A stretch of 64,000 nt of DNA from Ahrensia sp. (lineage in GTDB: Bacteria; Pseudomonadota; Alphaproteobacteria; Rhizobiales; Rhizobiaceae): NCBI GenBank assembly GCA_028817895.1, contig JAPPOQ010000029.1:1-64000 (forward strand), in the 5' to 3' direction. This document shows, one piece after another, positions 58,446 to 64,000 of this stretch. A program made the position numbers and the translations under genes. The notes under the pieces are model-generated. The model was given only the letters and a program-made list of their open reading frames with translations. It made no database searches and was not told the origin of the DNA. Positions within the stretch are counted from its first letter, which is position 1; each line of letters begins with the position of its first letter.

Positions 58446-59047
58446 CAGGCGGCCTCCTGAAGGGTGTTGGCAACGACAAGGGTAGTATGTGCGGGCTTGA
58501 GCCGACGCAGTTCGCATTCAGCGTCGGGAAACGTGTACGCCACCAGCAAATCACCCGATTGGCTGAGACCGGCCTCCGCGACGGTTTCGTCGATCGCCCT
58601 CAGCCGAACCAGCCAGACAAATTGCTCGCCTTCGGGTACCAGCTCATCACCGGCCTGCGCATGTCCGCAGGTTGATGGCCAGAATTCTTCGATCTGCGCA
58701 TCATGGCCCAGGCGCGCCAGAATGCTCATGAAATAAGGGATCGATTGACCACCGGTGGCCGTCCAGCGCTGATGCGCGATCATTTGTCTTTGGCGACTGG
58801 AAAGGCCCTGCATATCCCGGCCGCACGGGTCTGGGCCAAGCACGCGCTCAAAGTCCACGAGCATCTGGCCAGCGGTGCGAGGGTCAACTTCGTCCATCAT
58901 CGCGGCCGCATCCTCCTCGATTCGCGCGATTTCCCCGCGTGGATGCCCCAGCACCGCATCAAGCACACCGCCACGAATGCGAAGTGCGAAGCCGCGATGC
59001 AGCTTGCCGACAAGACTGGTCATGATCGTCTCGAGGGTGCGCATCAC
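58445..59047 (-). CDS. Phage tail protein, Mu gp48/YmfQ type (DUF2313)
   Basis: The 200-residue protein is of the DUF2313 family, which works with gp47 to build the baseplate periphery. It shows LLVDFERVLGPDP-like LVDFERVLGPDPCG, the WTATGGQSIPYFMSILARLG segment and Cys/Leu patterns near the C-terminus. It overlaps gp47 by 4 bases (ATGA) and the fibre gene by one, so expression is tightly coupled. In Mu-like phages the same protein also precedes the tail fibre gene. Confidence 0.85.
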   Translation of the reverse strand: MMRTLETIMTSLVGKLHRGFALRIRGGVLDAVLGHPRGEIARIEEDAAAMMDEVDPRTAGQMLVDFERVLGPDPCGRDMQGLSSRQRQMIAHQRWTATGGQSIPYFMSILARLGHDAQIEEFWPSTCGHAQAGDELVPEGEQFVWLVRLRAIDETVAEAGLSQSGDLLVAYTFPDAECELRRLKPAHTTLVVANTLQEAA

Positions 59048-60192
59048 ACGGCATCCTCAAAAACGGGGTCGGCCGGTGTGGGAAAATGCGTGGGCGCCAG
59101 TGTGAAGGGACCTGCAGGCACAATCAGATCATGCGCATACTCGCCATTGGCTGCTGAAATAGCCTCACTGATGCGTGATGGCTCGATCGTCGCACCAACC
59201 GGACTGTCATTGAACACGTCTGCATCATCACCAATCGTGGCGACAAAGCGTTCCCACGCCTCTGTGACCGCCAGTCGGGCTGCAACCGTGTCGGGCCTGA
59301 GGCGCACCGTCAAAGGCAGAGCCTGCGCGACCGTCTCGATCATGACAATGTGAGCGGTGACCGGGCGCACACCCTCATTGGTTGACGGCCGTCCAAGCGT
59401 TACGGCCATGGCTTGCAACTCATCTGGCGTTGCGGGCCTGCCATAAACATACCCATCCACCTTCATGACGGGCGCAACACCCACCGATCCGCGCCCCACC
59501 CAGTCAGGCAGGACCTTAACAGTGCGGGTGGCGTACTCATTTTCCAGCCAGCGCTGATAGTCGAATGAAGCCCCGCCATGCGGGCGCTGTCGAATATGCG
59601 CAAGAGTGCGTCTGCGCAGGCTGTCGATCGACTCCTGGTCGAACCCTCCAGCGAAACCTTCCGCGCCAACCCTGATCCTGGAGAGGTCCGGGTTGGGTAT
59701 CTGGGTTGCCAGTCCCGTTCCCGCCGGAAGATTGCTTTCAACACCCGATCGAACCGCCCTTACCGGCACTTCGACCTCGCCATTGGCTTCGATCGTGGCC
59801 ACATCCAACGTGTCGAACGCCAGACCGTCGCCAGACACGAGGCGGGTCTGTGCAGCGATGATGCGACCAGCGATTCCCTCGATGGTCACCGAGCCAAGCG
59901 CGTGAGTGGACGGACGTCGCAAGACACCCCAGATGGACGCATGACGAAGGACAAACTCGTCCTCGGCCGTGTCGGGGAAGTACATTCGCCCCCACCACGA
60001 AAGGTGGTCGTGAACGGCACGAAGCTCCAGGGCGATCGCCCTGACAATCATTGACAAAACACCGCGCGCCGAGCGCACGGCCCGGGAGATCGCCAGTGGC
60101 TCAACTGATGGCCGGGCGCTCGTCAGGTCCGTCTCAAGTCTCGCCGCAGAACGCTCGGCAATGTCGGCAGCAGTTGGAACCGGGCGAGGCAT
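59044..60192 (-). CDS. Baseplate protein J / Mu gp47 family
   Basis: The 382-residue Baseplate_J-type protein forms the wedge ring of contractile tails. It contains LSWWGRMYFPDTAEDEFVLRHASIWG across residues about 66-92, the extended beta-region with GVESNLPAGTGLATQI, and the conserved RRRTLAHIRQRPHGGASFDY segment typical of gp47. It shares one base with the gp46 end (TGATG) and overlaps gp48 by 4. Confidence 0.93.
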   Translation of the reverse strand: MPRPVPTAADIAERSAARLETDLTSARPSVEPLAISRAVRSARGVLSMIVRAIALELRAVHDHLSWWGRMYFPDTAEDEFVLRHASIWGVLRRPSTHALGSVTIEGIAGRIIAAQTRLVSGDGLAFDTLDVATIEANGEVEVPVRAVRSGVESNLPAGTGLATQIPNPDLSRIRVGAEGFAGGFDQESIDSLRRRTLAHIRQRPHGGASFDYQRWLENEYATRTVKVLPDWVGRGSVGVAPVMKVDGYVYGRPATPDELQAMAVTLGRPSTNEGVRPVTAHIVMIETVAQALPLTVRLRPDTVAARLAVTEAWERFVATIGDDADVFNDSPVGATIEPSRISEAISAANGEYAHDLIVPAGPFTLAPTHFPTPADPVFEDAV

Positions 60193-60707
60193 CAGGCGGC
60201 CTGGCGTCTTGAAAATTCGGCATCAGCGACAAGAACGCGATACGCAAGTATGGCAGCTTCCGAACCACTGCCGCCGATCCGGCCCAGCCATTCAACCTCG
60301 ATCTCTGCCGGGACACCGGTTTCCAGTTGCGCCCACTGCAAACACTCCCGCAACCATGCGAGCACCATCAGGCGTGTGATCTCGGTTTTCTTCGCGCGAT
60401 CGAGGAGCCAGAGCCTTGAGCCAATCAGATCGCCCCGAAGGTCGAGGGCGTCGCTTGGGCCGCCGCGTCTTTCTGAAAACCCGGCCTGCGTCAGAAACTC
60501 TGATCGGCCGACCGGCAGCTCATCATCCGGATGCGCGCGACGGTCCAGTCCAACAGACAGAATAACAGGCGTGATCGACGTCTCATCGATGGCCAAGTCG
60601 CCATCGTCTGCAAGCTCGCAATCGCAGCCTCTCAGCTGGGCATTATAGCGAAGTGCTGCATCAAAGAACATGCGCGACATGTACGCGCGCGCGAGACGCG
60701 GTCTCAT
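60192..60707 (-). CDS. Baseplate wedge protein, Mu gp46 (GP46/T4 gp25-like) family
   Basis: This 171-residue baseplate protein of the gp46 family carries the conserved middle (DLRGDLIGSRLWLLDRAKKTE) and a helix predicted to dock onto gp45/gp47 (ARLREC-like WLRECLQWAQLETG). A start at ATG 60680 or 60671 is also possible; the shown start lies 22 bases after the PAAR stop codon. Family members bridge the hub and the wedge ring. Confidence 0.85.
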   Translation of the reverse strand: MRPRLARAYMSRMFFDAALRYNAQLRGCDCELADDGDLAIDETSITPVILSVGLDRRAHPDDELPVGRSEFLTQAGFSERRGGPSDALDLRGDLIGSRLWLLDRAKKTEITRLMVLAWLRECLQWAQLETGVPAEIEVEWLGRIGGSGSEAAILAYRVLVADAEFSRRQAA

Positions 60708-60728
60708 GCCCGAGGCTTTGGGGTGGCG

Positions 60729-60986
60729 TCAGTCGCATTGCCACTTCTGGGCGCCGGAAATCAATGTGGCACCACAAGCCGTGCTGTCCCCATGACGGGC
60801 GATGGGTGATTCCTCGCAACGCCATTTTGATGAGCCTTCAACGATGGGGTTCGGGCCGTGAATAGGGCAATCGAGAATGTCACCGATGCGTGCGATACGC
60901 TGGTACTCGCAGCGCCACTTGTTCGCTCCGGTCGTCACAACACCGCCATGGCTGGATGTATCCCCGAGGCGAACGATTTTCGGCAC
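60729..60986 (-). CDS. Free-standing PAAR tip protein (triple repeat)
   Basis: This 85-residue PAAR-family protein is the sharp, metal-binding tip of contractile injection spikes. Three repeats are visible. Each starts R-x-G-D (RLGDTSSHGG, RIGDILDCPIHG, RHGDSTACGA) and ends K-W-x-C (residues 23-26, 54-57, 81-84). Zinc ligands would be His13, His43, His65 and/or Cys71, with extra Cys26, Cys57 and Cys84 available. GTG start 60986 overlaps the gp45 stop codon (TAGTG). In Mu the tip is part of gp45, so a separate tip is notable. Confidence 0.8.
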   Translation of the reverse strand: MPKIVRLGDTSSHGGVVTTGANKWRCEYQRIARIGDILDCPIHGPNPIVEGSSKWRCEESPIARHGDSTACGATLISGAQKWQCD

Positions 60987-61378
60987 TATTTGAGGTGCCC
61001 TGATGCGGTCGTAAATGTCATCGAGACGGCCGACTGCGCATCCAGAACACCACCATCGCTTATCGTCATGCGATCACCGTGTCGATTGACCAGACCGACG
61101 TCCCCCTCTCTTGCCGCGCCCATGCGCACTGAAGGATTGGCCACAGAAAGGACAACAAGATCGCCCTCATCTGCCCCGATCGACACCACGATGCCGATTG
61201 CACCGTCCTCAGGAACCTGCCCGACCGATCCGTAGGGCTGCGCCACTTCAACGTCGTCACGCCATATGCCTTCAGCGACTTCCACCGAACAGGTTTGAGT
61301 TTCGCCATCATCCTTGAAATTCTTCAGATTGGCTCGCCTGATCAGCGAGCGCATTTTGCCTGCCGTTTCTTCATCCAT
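60986..61378 (-). CDS. Baseplate spike/hub protein, Mu gp45 (V) family, short form
   Basis: The 130-residue protein has the oligosaccharide-binding fold of gp45-type spikes: RRANLKNFKDDGETQTCSVEV, the QPYGSVGQVPEDG turn, the IVVSIGADEGDLVVLSVANP strand block and HGDRMTISDGG. It lacks the long beta-helical needle of Mu gp45 (about 200 residues). This agrees with a PAAR tip being encoded next door. It lies between gpP and the PAAR gene. Confidence 0.87.
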   Translation of the reverse strand: MDEETAGKMRSLIRRANLKNFKDDGETQTCSVEVAEGIWRDDVEVAQPYGSVGQVPEDGAIGIVVSIGADEGDLVVLSVANPSVRMGAAREGDVGLVNRHGDRMTISDGGVLDAQSAVSMTFTTASGHLK

Positions 61379-61390
61379 GGGCCTGTCTCC

Positions 61391-62629
61391 TCAAAGTGCT
61401 CTCGCCGTGCTGTCCAGCGCGCCGCCTGTGCGGCGTCCACCAACGCTCTTGGCACGGGGAAGGTTGGAACGTCGCCTTGCGACCGGCTGATCATCAAACG
61501 CCTCCGGCGAGGTCACGGTTAGCTCGGTTGTCGCGCCCTCCGCATCGTAACGGTACACGGTGCGCGAGATCAGCATCGGCCGTTCAATTCCCAGATAGCT
61601 GTCAGACACATCTGGCAGCTGGTTCACTTTCCACAAGACACCGTTTTCGCCAAAGCCATGAACAGTATAGGTAGCCTCCTCGCCGTTTGCCCGTGAGGTG
61701 CGCGAGCGCCAGTCCGCCTCATTCTGCGCCGCATTGGCTGTTGCGTCTGGTTGGGTCTTGGTGAGGTGCACCTTTGGCCGGTGACGTGTAATTTCCGGGT
61801 CGCGAGCCCGACCGGTGATCGCAGTTCCGCGTCGTTCTCTTTGCGTTGCGGAACCGTCCGTTGGCTGACGATCCGACAGATCTGTGGCATGTGAGTCCCA
61901 AAGTTGCGGAGCGGGGCGTTCGCGACGTTCACCACCGGCCTTTTCACCCTGTCCGCGAACGATGGTTTCCGAAAAGCGGCCTTCAGTTGAGAAGGACGCT
62001 GATGCTTCCAGCACATTGCCGGGCAAGGTCAACGCGGCCGGTGCATTCTGGGAGCCGGTTCGGGTAATCACGATCCCACCCACGCCATCCGATGTCACCA
62101 GGACGTTTCTCTGCCGAGCACCCTTTTCAATCGCAGAGAGTCCAGTTTCCGTGAGGTCAAGAGGATAGCGCTCGAAAGGTTCTCCAGTGTCGACTTCGCT
62201 GCGCACGCGAAGACCAAACGGTTGAGCAATCTTCGCCGCCGCATCCTCAAGCTTGACCCTCTTCAACTCCCCTGGGCCATCAGAAGCGGCAGCTGAGTCC
62301 ACCAGGTCACCGCTCTTGTCGCGGCCGGAGATTGTGACTTCGGCAAATTCACTGTCAATCTTGGGGTCCACCTTCTCGATCCACCCCACCAGCACCGTCT
62401 CACCACCAACAACAAAGCTCACCGAGGGGCCAGGGCGAAGAGCAAACAATGCTGCATTGGCGGCACTCGCAAATTTGAACGTATTGATGGATCGCACCGC
62501 ATCACGCAGGGTGACGGAAAACGACCCTGCAAAGTCCTGAAGGTCTCTTGTGACTTCAACGGAGGTGAACTCGTCAAACTCACCAAGACCAGCAACAAGC
62601 ATTCTGATGGGGCGGGCAAAGAGGCTCAC
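61391..62629 (-). CDS. Baseplate hub protein, Mu gpP family
   Basis: This 412-residue hub protein (phage late control/gpD-like fold) has the N-terminal beta-barrel (FTSVEVTRDLQDFAGSFSVT, FVVGGETVLVGWIEKVDPKI), a central ATYTVHGFGENG-like extension and a C-terminal strand block with RTVYRYDAEGATTELTV. A GTG start at 62629 overlaps the gpN stop codon (GTGA) and precedes ARPIRMLVAG; ATG 62602 is an alternative. The region 150-290 includes low-complexity Arg/Asp/Gly stretches. Confidence 0.87.
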   Translation of the reverse strand: MSLFARPIRMLVAGLGEFDEFTSVEVTRDLQDFAGSFSVTLRDAVRSINTFKFASAANAALFALRPGPSVSFVVGGETVLVGWIEKVDPKIDSEFAEVTISGRDKSGDLVDSAAASDGPGELKRVKLEDAAAKIAQPFGLRVRSEVDTGEPFERYPLDLTETGLSAIEKGARQRNVLVTSDGVGGIVITRTGSQNAPAALTLPGNVLEASASFSTEGRFSETIVRGQGEKAGGERRERPAPQLWDSHATDLSDRQPTDGSATQRERRGTAITGRARDPEITRHRPKVHLTKTQPDATANAAQNEADWRSRTSRANGEEATYTVHGFGENGVLWKVNQLPDVSDSYLGIERPMLISRTVYRYDAEGATTELTVTSPEAFDDQPVARRRSNLPRAKSVGGRRTGGALDSTARAL

Positions 62630-63912
62630 AGCAAAGCCTCCACCGGCCCCTGAGGCATGGCAGACGGGTGACGCGGGTCGTTGCGACGCACCAGACTTCT
62701 GTAGCACTCTTCAACCAGTTCCGGTGTGTCTCCATGAAGGTGGTTGGCGATCGCAAATGTGTCTGTGTCCTGGGCCAGAGACACGATCAGCACTGGAGGC
62801 AGGCGGCCGATCACCTCATTGATGTCGGCAGAGATCGCCTGAACGAGATACGGAACAGCTTCAACAAGATCGCTCAGCGTGACCTGAACATGCGCATCGC
62901 CTCGATCGAGGCGTGCCTCTCCCAAGGAAGACAGCTTGGCTGCCTCGCCCGCAAACCGTTCACGCGTGCGTTGCGCGCCTGTCCGGTCGATATAGGTGAT
63001 GGACAACGACACTTCAGCCGCAGATGCCAAAACCACAGCAGAAGCCGCCAGCAGATAGGCGACATCGTGCCGTGATGGCGCATCACTTGCATCATCGGTC
63101 AGGCGTGCAACGATGGTCAAAGCCTCCTCGAACAGCAATACCGCCTCGCCGTCCGCTACGATTGCCAATGGCTCAGCCGTCACGTTTTGATCTTCAGCTT
63201 CGGCAGCCGGTGCGACCGCTGCGCTTCGCGAAGCCTCCTCGATCTGCTCAGCCCAGCTCCCGACAATGTCCGCGATCTGTTGACCAACCTCGATTGGCGT
63301 ATCAGGGGTCCGCTCAAGCAACAAACCTGATCGTGCCAAAGCCATTGGTGAGGTAGCAATAGCGATTTGCAGGGCCTTGTGAGTTGCAGCGGCGGCCGCC
63401 AGTTGCGCATAGGTGCGAATATCGCCATCGCCCCTGAAGACATTTACCGCCAGCCGGATCAGCTTATGCGCGGCCGATCGAATGGTGGATGCCGTCGAAC
63501 GACGCAGCGACCGAGCCACTCCAGCCATTGCGGAATAGACCGTGAAGGTTGCCGAGAAGCGGGCAACACGCAGCTCGCCCGTTGTGAAGGTGATGGTGGC
63601 CGGTTCGACCAGGATGACCAAGAGCGGTCCCAGCCAGGGATGGATAAGCTGGCCCGGCCCAGGGGTCTCAAACGCACCCTCCATCGCACGTGCCGTTGCA
63701 ACATAGTCATCACCCATGATGACGCCTTCAATGGCGATCTGTCGCGGATGCAGCCCCATATCGTCATAAGCTGCCCGATCTCTTCCGGGAAAAAGGTGCT
63801 CTGCTACACGACGCCCTGCCTCGGTCGAAGCATCCGGCATGTCGAAGCCTATGCCACGATAGGTAGCAGGCAAAAGGCCAGGCAGAATATGCGATCGGGA
63901 ATCAAGCGTCAT
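62626..63912 (-). CDS. DNA circularisation/tail protein, Mu gpN family
   Basis: The 428-residue protein matches the DNA_circ_N family. It has LLPATYRGIGFDMPDAST, RRVAEHLFPGRDRAAYDDMG, ITGYLV-like IEGVIMGDDYV, and the PGPGQLIHPWLGPLLVIL motif. Mu gpN is a tail/hub component historically linked to DNA circularisation. ATG 63912 gives a short N-terminus before the family core, as usual; GTG 63981 is an alternative near the window edge. Upstream late genes (tape measure etc.) lie outside. Confidence 0.88.
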   Translation of the reverse strand: MTLDSRSHILPGLLPATYRGIGFDMPDASTEAGRRVAEHLFPGRDRAAYDDMGLHPRQIAIEGVIMGDDYVATARAMEGAFETPGPGQLIHPWLGPLLVILVEPATITFTTGELRVARFSATFTVYSAMAGVARSLRRSTASTIRSAAHKLIRLAVNVFRGDGDIRTYAQLAAAAATHKALQIAIATSPMALARSGLLLERTPDTPIEVGQQIADIVGSWAEQIEEASRSAAVAPAAEAEDQNVTAEPLAIVADGEAVLLFEEALTIVARLTDDASDAPSRHDVAYLLAASAVVLASAAEVSLSITYIDRTGAQRTRERFAGEAAKLSSLGEARLDRGDAHVQVTLSDLVEAVPYLVQAISADINEVIGRLPPVLIVSLAQDTDTFAIANHLHGDTPELVEECYRSLVRRNDPRHPSAMPQGPVEALL

Positions 63913-64000
63913 GGATAGCGTGTCACGATCGACCAACCGTTCTTCCACGCGCCGGTGTGACGGGAACGTTCTGGTTGGCACTGCTGGTGGATGTAACCTT

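Larger units (their letters stand above)
53565..64000. mobile_element. Prophage (late/tail end) with Mu-type baseplate module, continuing beyond the window
   Basis: All phage-like genes from 53695 to the end lie on the minus strand except one. Their order is gpN, gpP, gp45, PAAR, gp46, gp47, gp48, tail fibre, then small accessory genes, matching the late end of Mu-like phages. The boundary is set by tRNA-Ser and by a 5'-TG at 53565 followed by paired 15-bp repeats, a layout typical of transposable-phage ends. Alternatively the tRNA is the attachment site of an integrase-type phage. No integrase, MuA/MuB, head or tail-tube genes are in view. Confidence 0.85.

Overview
The window reads as a chromosomal segment of an alphaproteobacterium of the order Hyphomicrobiales (Rhizobiales). 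This is inferred from gene content and order, not from a search. The supporting genes are a DivL-type cell-cycle kinase, a TsaE-AmgK fusion followed by murU, alphaproteobacterial addB-addA, grpE/hrcA divergent from rph-rdgB-hemW, an OlsB-type ornithine-lipid acyltransferase, and a DgcN/DgcA D-glutamate pathway. Coding density is high, and many neighbouring genes overlap by 1-4 bases (ATGA, GTGA, TGATG or TAATG).

Layout. 1-2960: the partial copy of a MITE-like repeat, then rpmH-rnpA-yidC (minus). 3096-6011: a MerA/Lpd-like flavoprotein and an orphan sensor kinase (plus). 6033-8258: pcaC-pcaB and a coupled RNase T2 gene (minus). 8582-20612: divL, tsaE-amgK, murU, addB, addA, trxA (plus), joining cell-cycle signalling, tRNA t6A modification, peptidoglycan recycling and recombinational repair. 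20622-27027: glnD-murJ-hydantoinase (minus). 27073-31026: a D-amino-acid operon, dgcN, [brnT-brnA], dgcA, dat, phosphatase (minus), in which a toxin-antitoxin cassette sits between dgcN and dgcA. 31132-33981: a PHA-system protein, a small membrane protein, grpE and hrcA. 34121-39205: rph, rdgB, an inverted pair of palindromic repeats, hemW, rsmI, yraN, gshB. 39206-50150: a DMT permease, comM, olsB, mutS, gyrB, a HisD-family dehydrogenase and a 1-Cys peroxiredoxin. 50282-50593: a complete copy of the MITE-like element. 50647-53126: mepA, then mmcQ-like, msrA and a small membrane protein on the other strand. 53431-53521: tRNA-Ser(GGA).

From about 53.57 kb to the window end lies the late (tail) end of a prophage with a Mu-type baseplate module. 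It holds gpN, gpP, gp45, a free-standing PAAR tip, gp46, gp47, gp48 and a tail fibre, then small accessory genes. The accessory genes include a holin-like membrane peptide, a helical-hairpin protein that might be an Acb2/Tad1-like sponge, a zinc-ribbon protein, unknown genes and a frameshifted BRO-type antirepressor. Paired 15-bp repeats just inside the boundary may be transposase sites of a Mu-like end. No integrase or transposase is visible, because the rest of the prophage lies outside the window.

The most interesting items are the ~312-bp MITE-like element with 34-bp inverted ends, the brnTA cassette translationally coupled to dgcA, the DivL kinase with tyrosine in place of the phospho-accepting histidine, and the prophage accessory genes.
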